Source: Ilex aquifolium (Eukaryota; Streptophyta; Magnoliopsida; Aquifoliales; Aquifoliaceae). Taken from it: DNA of 64,000 nt. The stretch lies in contig OX637395.1 in NCBI GenBank assembly GCA_951799425.1, positions 7,522,451 to 7,586,450 of the forward strand, in the 5' to 3' direction. The notes beneath the pieces are model-generated. The model saw only the letters and a list, made by a program, of their open reading frames with translations. It was not told the origin of the DNA and made no database searches. The translations under genes and the position numbers were made by a program. Numbering within the stretch: the stretch's first letter is position 1; each line of letters starts with the position of its first letter. This document shows, piece by piece, positions 37,328 to 48,057 of the stretch.

Positions 37328-38275
37328 AGTCATTTATTACTCCATTACTCTCTCTCTCTCTCTCTCTCTCTCCCACTCTATCTCTATTACCTTGTTTTCC
37401 TTATTTTCTCTCTATCTATCTTTCACACACACACACTGATAAATTTTTTTTTCAAATATGTAAAAATTTTATTTAATTTTTTCATCTTTCTCCCTTATTC
37501 TCTCTCTCTCTCTCTCCCCGCTATTTTCTCTCATCGTTACTCTTTCTCTCCTTATTCTTTCTCTTCATATATCAATATTACAACAACATAATTACATCAA
37601 TCAATTACACAAATTAATTACAATTACATTATAATACACCAAACAATTAGTTATGCATTCTAATAAACTAAACAGTTATACTAAACAATTACACGAAATT
37701 GCAACACCAATTCAAATTTTTATTCAGTTGTTTATATAGACCAAATAGTTACATTATTTAGTATCACGATATAATTATACCAATTATATACATCAAATTG
37801 AGTTTATCATTACACAAAAGAGTTTACGATTATACCAAATTTGGTGTATATAATTTGTGTAACCATGTCGTGATACTAAATGGTGCAACTCTTTTATTTA
37901 TATAAACAACTGAATAACAAATTGGGTTGGTGTCATAATTTTATGAAATTATTTGGTGTCACAATTTGGTTTATTAGAACACATGAATAACTATTTGGTG
38001 TATTATAGGGTAACTATAATTAATTGATGTAATTGTGTTATTATAATATTGATATAAAGAGAGAGAGAATAAGCAGAAAGAGTAACGGTGAGAGAAAATA
38101 GGAGGGAGAGAGTTAGAGAGAGAAAGAAAATAGGGGAGAGAGATGAAAAAATTAAATCAAATCTTTACATATTTGAAAAGAAAATAAATTATCAATGAGA
38201 GATAGAGAGAGAAAATAGGGGACAGATGAAGAGAAAATAGGGGATAGAGGGAGTCAAAGAATAAAAATTATGCAT
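37328..38275. repeat. Large inverted repeat (fold-back hairpin)
   Basis: The left arm (about 37328-37797) and right arm (about 37839-38275) are reverse complements with good but imperfect matching, separated by a loop of about 40 bases. Shared landmarks in inverted order: TTTATTAC with (CT)n blocks, TTTCAAATATGTAAA, TATTTTCTCTCA(T/C)CGTTAC, ATATCAATATTA, ATAATACACCAAA, TTATTCAGTTGTTTATATA, TTTAGTATCACGA. A transcript through it would form a long double strand. No target duplication was identified. Confidence 0.8.
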
Positions 38276-39139
38276 AATTTAAGGAAGAGTAAGTAAAAAA
38301 ATTTAAATGTTATTTGAATTTCGTCACAAGATATTTTATTAAAATTAAATTTAATAGAGTAAAATACTTATCCATACACTTCCTCTAAAATAAATCTAAA
38401 AAAAATGTATCAACACTCAAAAAACTCATAAAAAAATAGGTCCTTAAGGAGTTTGTATTACCTCGATTAAAATTTGGATTCAATTTAGGTAGATCGGAAT
38501 TAGAGAAATGATAACTGGTTCGAGTTTAATTCCAAATCCGAGACCCCAAGTCCTGAGTTTGAATTGTGTTGATATTTTTTCTCTAAACTTAATTCAAATA
38601 TTAAAAATCTCTTCTCAAGTAATGAAAAATTTTGGTTTGAATTCGGATGAACTCTTTTAAATTGTACCCCCTACTTAGCTTAAGCTTGCCCGGGTTAAAT
38701 AACATCAAAATGGATCATATATTCGATCCAAATGCAGATCAAATAAGATACAAATCATGGTATTTAACTTCGATTAACCTTTTCTTTCGGTTCACGTTAA
38801 AGCTTCTTTTATGATTAGTATTAAGAATTTTAAATTGCATCCCAAATCGGTGGAGACTCTTACATCAGTCGATTCCGTTAATTTTTTTCAACGGGTACGG
38901 GTCCCTACCCATGTACATTGTTCACAATTTTCGTGCCCTCGCTGATGAAAACCATGTGGGGATAGCCAACAATTTTGCGGACATCCAAAGATGTTCTAAG
39001 TGAGACTCGAGGCATATGAATCTTTAAATGCATCCCTTCTTAGTTGAAACATTCTTTCATGACTAAAAAGTAGTTATTTATGCTACCTACAAAAAAAGAT
39101 GTTTTGTATGTTGCCATTTACTTCGTTTTTTTCCTAGAA
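38276..39139. other. Intergenic DNA
   Basis: A weak tRNA-like B box (GAGTTTGAATTGTG) near 38560 suggests a SINE remnant. Otherwise no feature. Confidence 0.3.
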
Positions 39140-39144
39140 AATAT

Positions 39145-39727
39145 TGATGATGTATAAAATGTAAGATTAACAGTCGAGTGTGTGATAAAGTGTAATTAAT
39201 GGACAATAAATAAAACAATCAATGACAATAATGTAAATATTGAGTCCACACATAGATATATAGTAGTTAGGTTCAAGTGACTTACTCCACTCTTGGAAAA
39301 GACAACGGTGGTCGGAGGCTTTTTATTGATGAGTAAAGTAAGAGAGAGAAAACTACGGGAGATGTGTGCTCCGAGAGAGGTACAATATCTAGGAGAGAGA
39401 AACTAAATGTGTTGAAAGGTATAGAGAAGTACCTAGGTGCCAAGATGTCTCTGCATGTGGAAAAGACTTACAATTTATAGGCATGGTGAGGCAGTGACAT
39501 GAGTGTGAGGGTACTAATTCTTCGGGGAGAATAGCTACAAAAGGTAAGTACAATTAAGGTAGTCTTGATCCTCGATGGTGTGTATCCCGATGATTCCTCC
39601 CCACGTGCTCTAATTCTCCTTGGACTTTGGGTTGGGTCGAATTCACGAACTGGACTTGACCTGCCTTTTAGCTGACTTGAGCTTACTTGGTGTATTGGGC
39701 TTGACCCAATTGGATTTGGGCTCGTCA
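39145..39727 (-). mobile_element. Solo LTR, family shared with 42173-43206
   Basis: A 583-bp TG...CA sequence is flanked by the 5-bp duplication AATAT (39140-39144 and 39728-39732). On the minus strand it starts TGACGAGCCCAAATCCAATT and ends TACATCATCA, the same ends as the LTR at 42173 in the opposite orientation. A CTATAAAT box on the minus strand near 39475 could be its promoter. No internal region or second LTR is adjacent, so this is a solo LTR, shorter than its relative. Confidence 0.8.
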
Positions 39728-40079
39728 AATATCATTTACTTCATTTCAGATTTGTCAATAAAATGGATTTTGATTTGAATTGGACTAGTCAGATTTAAAT
39801 TCATGATGTTGACCGGTTATGGAAACATGTATATGTTAAATTCTTTCGTTGATAAGGTTAAGCAAATTTATCAAAACAATTTATCTAATATTTAATCGAA
39901 AGTGTCTGTCACCTATTCATAATCATTAAATATGAGTCTATACGAAAATGATAAGGTGGACACAAAAGTTTTTTTCTCAAAAAACACTTAATATATGCAT
40001 ATAAATAATTCTTTAAAAAAATTGAGAGTGGGCGATCCATGTCGCTCCACCATTATTTCCAATCATATCTATATCTATA

Positions 40080-40687
40080 TCTATACTATTTATAAATGTC
40101 AGCATCTGCGAAATTTTTTTGATTTTCTATTTTATCCCTAATTATTATATTAAAGTCAATTAGACCCACACATATATTTTCATTTAATTCTTATTTTTTA
40201 TACTTATTTGACTTTCAACTTATTTTGGACTCTTGTATAAAGACAACTAAATTCTTTTAAACTCATTTATTAATAATACAGTTACATACAATAATCTATA
40301 TCTATATAATTATTATACACATGTAGTTATCTGGTTGAATTCTACTGTTAAATATATGTTATATTTTATTTTTTGATATGAAATAAAATAATAATATTAT
40401 AAGTGATTTAATCAATCTATTTAACAAAATAATAATTAATAATTCTATAATATAATTAGATGTGCAAATGCATAAAAGGGTCGAAAAGATACCTAAATAA
40501 ATGACAGATTAGTTATTTAAAAACTTATAGAATAAATCAATAATTAAATTTAATAATAATTAAAATATGAATTAATTATTTGGGGCCTAATTTATTATTT
40601 AATTTAATTACACATATAATTCATATTTTTTATAAAAATAATATTATTTAAATTTATTTACGTACAACGCACATCGTGCATTGCTGG
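40080..40687 (+). mobile_element. Helitron-like non-autonomous element
   Basis: It begins with TC (TCTATACTATTTATAAATG) after an A and ends with the hairpin GCACATCGTGC followed by ATTGCTGG, a CTRR terminus, then T. The A|T insertion context and terminal structure fit Helitrons. The 608-bp interior is AT-rich without coding capacity. Confidence 0.65.
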
Positions 40688-41025
40688 TAACTATAAAGTT
40701 TCTCTGGTCTTTTGCTAATTGAGACTAAAACTCTAAAAAAAAAATATATATATATATATATATCAAAATAGGAATATGACTTGATATTATTAGAAATTTC
40801 AGAAAAATATGATATTCGTAAACTAGAAATATAGACATATTCTTATGAACACGAAAAATATACCGGATTAATCGATTTAATTTAGAATTGTCAAGTCATC
40901 CATTAAAATATATAGCATGAAAAATCATTCATATCTCTGGGCTTATGCAACATCTTGTCCGTTGGGTAGCATTCAAAACCTTTCGCACAGAAGTCGTGAC
41001 CTCTAGGCTCCACTTGAGCCATGCA
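40688..41025. other. Intergenic DNA with (TA)n
   Basis: An A-run with (TA)n at 40737-40763 and no coding frame. The stretch 40955-41025 may be the displaced 5' part of a SINE. Confidence 0.3.
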
Positions 41026-41040
41026 AAAACGCATAAAACT

Positions 41041-41203
41041 GAGTTTGAATTTTGATAATTTTTTGAAATTAGGTCATAAAAAAATTATCTTTTATAGTCT
41101 AATCTTGGCATGGAGAATCTACTTTTGACTAGACCGTGGAAGAAACTAGTCGAGATGCACATAAATTAGCTCGGATACCATTGACCGTTGAACTAAAAAA
41201 CCA
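41041..41203 (+). mobile_element. 5'-truncated SINE copy
   Basis: The body matches the SINE at 9965 from its B box (GAGTTTGAATTTTGA) to the CGTTGAACTAAAAAA tail. AAAACGC(A/G)TAAAACT occurs on both sides (41026-41040 and 41204-41218), a 15-bp target duplication. The left duplication abuts the B box, so the copy apparently inserted without its 5' end. Confidence 0.7.
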
Positions 41204-41754
41204 AAAACGCGTAAAACTATCTTAGCCAACTTAAATTTTTATCTGAGCAATGTTATAGGGACCTAATTCAATAAAATCATTAGATTAGTTGTGAGTTGTT
41301 GGGTGAAGTTTACTTTCAATCTAATAGTTATAATTGATTAGATCTTCAAATTAAATCTAAATAATATTTTTCTTTGTATAATGGTCTCAATAATAGTAAC
41401 ATACCTCAATCATATCTCAAGTTGACTTACACGCATTGAAAATTTACATTCCAATAACGAATTCAAATGACACATAATAAATCAAAATTTTATTATGGTA
41501 AAGTATACGAGAAAAAAATCTTGCACTTGATGTTAACAATAGCGTGAAAACTGAGTATTTGGTTTTTGAGGAAAATGGACAAAGTGTATCTCCTCTTGTA
41601 AAATGAATAAACTGACAGGGACCGCGAACAAACTGGCAAGGACTGGGTGTTGACTAGGCAGAGGCACTGCGATACTTAAATCAGTAAAAACTTTGAAGTT
41701 AAGCAAGCAAATAGCATAGAAACAAGTGCATACCTTATGTGGTGTTTGATAAAA

Positions 41755-41811
41755 CTGAAAGTTGAAGTCTGAAAACTGAAAGTTGAAATCTGAAAACTGA
41801 AAGCTGTTGAA
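41755..41811. repeat. 21-bp tandem repeat
   Basis: Nearly three copies of a 21-bp unit around AAAACTGAAAGTTGAA(G/A)TCTG. Confidence 0.75.
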
Positions 41812-41949
41812 TGCTGAATTTATGGACTGTTTGGTACTCATTGAAATTTAAGTACTGAATTGAACTAAACAGTTTGATAATTACATAGAGTTAAATAATT
41901 ACAAAGATGAATAGAATAATAACAAATTGAATAATACAATATGTGCACA

Positions 41950-42085
41950 GAGAGAGAGAGAGAGAGTGTGTGTGTGTGTGTGTGTGATTTGTGTTTATGT
42001 GTACGTGTGTATGTGTAGAGTGTGCAGCGTGTGTATGTGTGTGCTTTATATATTGTGTGTGTAATTATGTGTGTATGTGTGTGAT
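41950..42085. repeat. (GA)n/(GT)n microsatellite cluster
   Basis: About eight GA dinucleotides run directly into about nine GT dinucleotides, followed by imperfect GTGTATGTGTG phrases. Confidence 0.85.
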
Positions 42086-42172
42086 GAAAAAGAAAAGGGA
42101 AGAAGTAACTTACCTATGCGATTCCTGAAGAAGACAACGGGAAAAAGAAAAGGTGGTGAAGAGGATAGATAG

Positions 42173-43206
42173 TGACGAGCCCAAATTCAACTGGGCTAAG
42201 CCCGATAAAAATAAGTCGAGAAAGGCCCAAATGCCAAAGGGTCCAAGAAATAGTCCAAGTCGCCAAAGCCCATCAAGCCGGGTCAACCCATCTAAAGAGA
42301 GCGGAGAAGATGTGAAGGAACCAAGGGAGGCCAAGGGGCGCCACATGAGAGGCCACCCAAGCCATATGGGCGCCGCCCACTAGGCGCCACCATTGGGCGC
42401 CGCCCAATGGTTGAGCTCCCCACTCCTCCTCAACCTCTCACTTGTTTTCTCCTCATGTCATGATGCCTCAAGTCCAAGAAGGAAGACACCAGTAGACCAA
42501 CACCTAAGCCCAAAGGAAAACACCCAAAGGGGGCATGACTACCCTTGGGAGCCGCCCATAGGGCGCCAACCCTTGGGCGCCTACCCCTTGATGCTCTCTT
42601 GCTTTGGTACTCCGGTACTCCCACTCCAACTCAAGGTCCAACCTAAAGTCCAATCCAATTCAGGACTCTCCTCCAACTGAATAGGAGCACGAGGGAGAGA
42701 ATGACGGGACACGAAGATCTATTCCTACCTTAACTATGCTTACCAAAGAGGTCCACTCTTACCATGATTGTACTTACCAAAATAGTGGAAGACCTCTTCC
42801 TCACGGCACCGCTTCACCGCCTCACCCTAACTATATAATGTAAGCCCTCTCAAGGGTAAAGAGATCTCCAACATCTCAGACGCCTCCAACACCTCCAGTA
42901 CCTTACATACTGTACCATACACACATCTCTCTCTCTCTCTCTCTCTCCTCAAGCACTGTAATACTCCCGGAGAATACTCTTTCGGCGACTCATATTCATC
43001 AATAAAGAACACCAGGCCACCGTTGTCATTCCCGAAAGTGGAGTAGGTCATCCGAGACCGAACCACTATAAATCTCTGTGTTGATCTGTTGTTTATTACT
43101 TTAAGTTTTGTTGATTGTCATTGATTGCTTGTTAATTGCTCATTAATTACACTCCTATATATTCTTGACTGTAGATCTTGCCAAAAGACAATTTTGTACA
43201 TCATCA
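42173..43206 (+). mobile_element. Solo LTR of an LTR retrotransposon
   Basis: A 1034-bp TG...CA sequence (TGACGAGCCCAAATTC ... TACATCATCA) is flanked by GATAG on both sides (42168-42172 and 43207-43211). It contains a TATA-like CTATATAATG near 42832, GGGCGCC-rich repeats at 42365-42590 with internal palindromes, and a (CT)n run at 42926-42948. There is no second LTR or internal coding region beside it. Open frames inside it are not host genes. Confidence 0.85.
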
Positions 43207-43211
43207 GATAG

Positions 43212-44200
43212 ATTATAGGTTTTTGAGAGAACACTAATTAGAATTTTAATAGGATTATGAAATATTTCGAGGTAAAATTGTTATATAGTAAATATTATTA
43301 AAGATGTTTTTGCTGAGCGCTTTCAACTTTCAGAATTAAATAAATGGTCTCATACTTAATATTTTAGCCTATTTTTAAGAAGTACTTAATATATTAAGAT
43401 ATTCAAATTTTAGTTATCAAACAAACTTAATTAATAAGTACGGAATACATTCATTTTAAGTGTTGAATTTGGATTAAGAAACATACCCTTAAACTTAAGT
43501 TTATTCAGTATTTATAGGGATTCCTTTCTACCCCTTAGGGTTTCAATTCGTGGTTGTACAAGATCGCGCACCTATCTTTTAACCTTAATTTGTTATAGGC
43601 TCTTTGTCACGTGTCTCTATTTAATGGTCTAATCCTGTACAATCATATTTTGAGTCTGTTACAAATCAAGATTTGCAACGATCACTAGATAATTGACACA
43701 TGACAAACAAGACACTTAAAAGTCTTGTCACTGCAGAGACTCGAACCCACAAGCAAAATAAAATCCACTTCGACCACTCCATCAAACTTTTCTTTATTTT
43801 TTTTAGCTGTGAAAAGTTTGAGATACAAGAGAGATGGTTGTAAATATGCATTGTCACGGTGATACCACGTTATTATCATTACGTGATATTATTGTCCAAT
43901 AAAAATACAATTAAATGAATAAAGTAAAATCCCATATTTTGAGTGATATCCATTGGATTTTGGTGGGGTCATCAGTTTGAGACATGTCAAATTATTCCAA
44001 TCTGGATGCTCCCTATAGAGCAGAAATTGTGGATGTAAACATGAGATACCAAAAACTAATGAGCTGGAAAACTTATTGCAAGCAAGAGGTGCAATAAAGG
44101 CTTTGCCGCTGAGAAAGTGGCCCAAAACATATTTGATACAAAGTCTAATGTTATTTGACTTCAAAAAATTGATACAATTTATTGATTTAATTATGTATTA
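43212..44200. other. Intergenic DNA
   Basis: No gene visible. A tRNA-like segment at 43745-43800 (minus; GTGGTCGAAGTGG and GGGTTCGAGTCTC) may be a SINE head. Confidence 0.35.
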
Positions 44201-44216
44201 AATAATAAAATTTAAT

Positions 44217-44504
44217 AACTTTTGAAGTTGTAGTCTAGTTGGTTTCAGTAGAGAGTGAAAGTCCCGCCATTTTCCAGTGGTTATGGCTTTAAATTTGTTT
44301 CCAATAGTAGTTCCTATAAATCAGAGATTGTTGGAGGGGTTGAATGTCCAGCTTGTCCTCGGTGGTGCTCGACCATCCTATGTCAGTAGATATGACTCAA
44401 ATCGAACATTACATAACAAGTGGGAACCTCAAGGTACGTCTTGGGGGTTAGTAAGCTTGGCCGCCCCTGATCACCCTTTTGCCTAGCCAAAAAAAAAAAA
44501 AAAG
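44217..44504 (+). mobile_element. Short retroposon with A-tail
   Basis: A 288-bp segment ends in an A-run (44489-44503) and is flanked by imperfect 16-bp direct repeats, AATAATAAAATTTAAT (44201-44216) and AATAATAAAATCTTAT (44505-44520). A box-like GTAGTCTAGTTGGT near its start suggests a SINE, but its body is unlike the family at 9965. Confidence 0.55.
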
Positions 44505-44520
44505 AATAATAAAATCTTAT

Positions 44521-45148
44521 AATATTATTATAAGTGCAACTGTAGAACTTTTTTATTAGAACTTTATCACTTAACACATCATTAATTTAATAAATTAAAT
44601 CAACTTTTTAAATCCAATACAAAGTTATTTATACTCCGATTTAATTTCACCAAAAGGGATCCCAAAATCTGATTTTCAAGAATTTGTTTCCACCATGCAA
44701 TTATGATGGAAAAGAAAGATGAAAGCATAAGGCAAGTATTCATCCGCACCAAATGCTAAATCATGGGTTCAAATCTAGAAATTAGGCACCCCAAAATTGA
44801 GAAAAAAAAGTCAATTATGATTTACCATTTTGAGATCCTACTACAAGCAAGAGTTTTTGTGCACTAACCCAATTGATGTATGATTGTTTGAAGTCTCAAA
44901 ACTTTGATTGGCAATGGTACATATAGAAATAATAAGAAACAACTCTCAAAAAAAAAAAAAAATCAATTCTAGTACAAAATGTGAGAGATAATTGTGTTAG
45001 AATTTGAGTGATGACAAGTGTTCGTCTGTCCAAATTATACATTATACTTTTAAATTTAAGAATCAACATGTTCGAAATGAAGATACAGCTAACTACCCAC
45101 TAGAGTGGCATTTTCAATAAGAGTGTCATACTAGCAGCTTAAGTAATG
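44521..45148. other. AT-rich intergenic DNA
   Basis: A GGGTTCAAATCT B-box-like motif near 44766 is the only thing noted. Confidence 0.3.
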
Positions 45149-45156
45149 TAATTCTT

Positions 45157-45325
45157 TTTTTTTTTTTTTTAGTTAAACGGTTAGAGGTGTCCTAACCAAC
45201 TTACATCCACACTGGGACTGAGATATTCATGAGAAATTTATCCCTCATAATTTGACATCAAAACGTTGTCAAAATTCAAATTTAAGACGTCTGAATTAAC
45301 AATTCGTCTCTCTTAACAGTTGCAC
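45157..45325 (-). mobile_element. SINE copy, minus orientation
   Basis: On the minus strand it carries TTGAATTTTGACAACGTTTTG, CTCAGTCCCAGTGTGGATG and an A-tail (T-run at 45155-45171 on plus), matching the body of the SINE at 9965. TAATTCTT at 45149-45156 and 45326-45333 is a likely target duplication. Confidence 0.65.
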
Positions 45326-45635
45326 TAATTCTTCACATACATTGGAAGCATTGTAATCTCTTTTTTCTTGGTTTGCAAGTTCTTTTCCCTGGAGAATACC
45401 TTGTTAAGCAATAAGCAATATAATTCATTTTAAATTTCATGAATTAGGATGTAAGAAAGGTGAAACAGCACAAGTAAAAGTCAACCGTCATGTCCATTAG
45501 TAAAAAATGTAAAAATGCTTGTGTGTCAATCTATTTGAACACGTTAGGATAGTTGAGATACGAAAATTTTTGGGAGTTCTGGTACCGAGGTTTCAAGTTT
45601 TGATTTTATAAAAACTTGGTGTTTTATGGTCTATA

Positions 45636-46711
45636 TCTATATAATAAACTACAAGATAATTTAAATTTCAAAAGATAAATAAAATAATTTTTATTTTTTA
45701 CGGTTGAGATTATTTTAAATTTTACTGTAAAATTAATCTGACGGCTAATATTAACTCCCCAAATTTAACAGGAAAAATAGACTCCCTAAAGGTTTGACGT
45801 AACTTTTCAAAATTACTTCTAGAACTTATGACTTCTCATAAGTACTTTAAAAAAAAAATAGTGTTTAGAACAACTTATTTTAATTACTTTCAAATAAGTC
45901 AAAAATAGTTTTATCACTTAAATAAATAAGTAAAAGTAAAAAAAATAATAATAATAACTTCTATTTTTTTAAAATCACTTCTCTACTAAACATTTCACCA
46001 GCACCACCGCCATCACCCTACCACCACCACCACCACTACCATCACCGCCACCCCACCACCACAATCATCGTCACCACCCACCACCGTCGTCACCCACCAC
46101 TAATTGTTACCACCGCCGCCCATCGCCGCCGTCAATCACCACCACACATACCACCACCAAGGCCATTCGTCACCAACGTCGCCCCCAAGCACCCGTGGTC
46201 GTCACCGATCGCAACTAATTGCTACCACCATTGTCACCGCCCATCATCGTCACCCATCGCAACTACCCACCACCATCATCATTGTCGACCGACACCCACT
46301 ACCACTACCCACCACCACACATCGTCGCCCACTACTGTCGTCACTCCCACCACACATACTACCACCACCCGTCATCACCCACCATCGCCATCACCACCGT
46401 CGTCGCCCCAACACCACCATTGCAAACCACTATCACCGTCGCCCATCACCACCACCGCTGTCACCCAAAATCTACCACCACCATCACTGTTGCCACCCAC
46501 GGCTGCCACCACCACCACGGTCGTCACCTCCCACCACAACCTTCATCATCTCCCACCACCACTATCATCGCTCACCCCCACTACAACCGATGCTCAAATT
46601 TTTGTCTCTATCCTCTATGTTTATGATTTGATTTTGAGTGTAAATAAAAATATATTTATGATTAACAATTATTTTTACTACTCCGTGCTTTCAGGCACAT
46701 GTAATAACTAG
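45636..46711 (+). mobile_element. Helitron-like element, first of a tandem pair
   Basis: It begins TCTATATAATAAACTACAAG directly after an A and ends with the hairpin GTGCTTTCAGGCAC (46685-46698), then ATGTAATAACTAG and a T: a TC...CTAG structure with A|T context. The AT-rich outer part is shared with the next copy. The centre (46002-46595) is a CCACCA/CCATCG-rich minisatellite. No Rep/helicase gene is present, so it is non-autonomous. Confidence 0.75.
46002..46595. repeat. CCACCA/CCATCACCG minisatellite (copy 1)
   Basis: About 590 bp of degenerate CCAC(C/T)A, CCGTCG and CATCACC units, C-rich on the plus strand, inside the first Helitron-like element. It produces long His/Pro/Thr-rich open frames in all plus frames, which argues against any single real protein. 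Confidence 0.85.
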
Positions 46712-47885
46712 TCTATATGATAAAGTACAAAATAAAAAATAAAAAATAATTTTTATTTTTCGAGGTTGAGATCGTTTTAAATTTTTTTAAAGTTAATCTG
46801 ACAATTAATATTAACTCCCCAAATTTAATAGGGAAAAAATAGGTTACCTAAATATGTATTTGGGGTGACTTTTCAAAAATGTTTGTAGGATTTATGACTT
46901 CTCACAAGCACTGTAAAAAAAAATAAGTAGTGTTTGAAAAAACTTATTTTAATTACTTTCAAATAAGTCAAAAATAGTTTTACCACTTAAATAAGTAATT
47001 AAAAGTAAAAAATAATAATTTCTCTATAAAACACTTAACCGTCACCATGTCGTCGCCGCCGCCACCCCACCACCACCACCCCACTGCCACCACCATCATC
47101 GTCTAATTATTATATTTATTATCATTATCACCATCGTCGTCCACCACCACTGTCGTCACCCACCATCGATTGTTATTATCGCCGCTCACTGCCACCACCC
47201 ACTACCATCTTCATCTCATTCTTATTTTTATTATCACTACCACTATCATCTCACCACCCCCCCCCCCCCCACCACCACCAACGCTGCCTACCACCACCCA
47301 TCGTTGCCAACCACCGTTGCCACCCACTTTCACCAACCCCCACCACACCTAACACCACCAATCATCATCATCCGTCATCACACACCACCGCCACCACCCA
47401 CCCCCACCATACCTACCACCATCATTGCCATTCGCCACCACCTACTGCCACCCACCCCCACCATACCTACCACCACCATTGTCATTCACCACCACCCACT
47501 ACCAATATCGCCCACCACTACCATCGTCACTGCCCACCACCACCGTCGTCGCCCCACCACCATCACTATCGCCTACCACCGCCACCGTTACTCATGATTG
47601 TTACTACCACCATCGTTACCAAAAAATCACTACCACCATCACCGTTGTCACCCACGACTACCACCACTACCACAGTCGTTGTTGCCCACCACAACCATCA
47701 TCATCTTCCACCACCATCACTGCCGCCCACCACCATTACCACTACTCAACCCCACTACAACTCGTACTTAAATTCATTTCTCTTTCATCTATGTTTGTAT
47801 TTTGATTTTGGTTATGAATACAAATATGTTTATGGTTGACAATTTTTTGTATTTTTTCATGCCTTCAGGCATGAGCAATAATTAA
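46712..47885 (+). mobile_element. Helitron-like element, second of a tandem pair
   Basis: It starts TCTATATGATAAAGTACAAA immediately after the CTAG of the first copy, with no host DNA between. It shares the first copy's left part (AACTCCCCAAATTTAA, TTATTTTAATTACTTTCAAA) and right part, and ends with the hairpin CATGCCTTCAGGCATG (47859-47874). The terminal CTAG has decayed to ATTA. Confidence 0.7.
47045..47750. repeat. CCACCA-rich minisatellite (copy 2)
   Basis: The counterpart of the array in the first Helitron-like copy, about 700 bp, including a run of 12 C at 47256-47270. The arrangement of units differs from copy 1, so the array has evolved separately. Confidence 0.8.
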
Positions 47886-48057
47886 TAATAAAATATAGCT
47901 CTATTTGAACAAAATATATCTAATATTACAATTAAGAAGTTAAAATTTTAATCTATAAAAATATAATAATGGTCAAGAACATCATCTTTTTTGCATGTCC
48001 CTAACGTCAAACAACTCAACTAACACACTCTTCGATGTTAGACAACCCCAATAATTC

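Noticed and set aside
37250-37591. Leu/Ser-rich hydrophobic frame resembling a membrane protein
   Set aside because: Produced by (CT)n blocks in one arm of the large inverted repeat.
42153-42383. Charged 76-codon frame that might be gag
   Set aside because: It lies inside a solo LTR with exact 5-bp duplications; the frame follows the GGGCGCC-rich repeat composition.
46104-47839. Long His/Pro/Thr-rich open frames in several plus frames
   Set aside because: They arise from the CCACCA/CCATCG minisatellite, which is open in all three plus frames and has no start or splice context.
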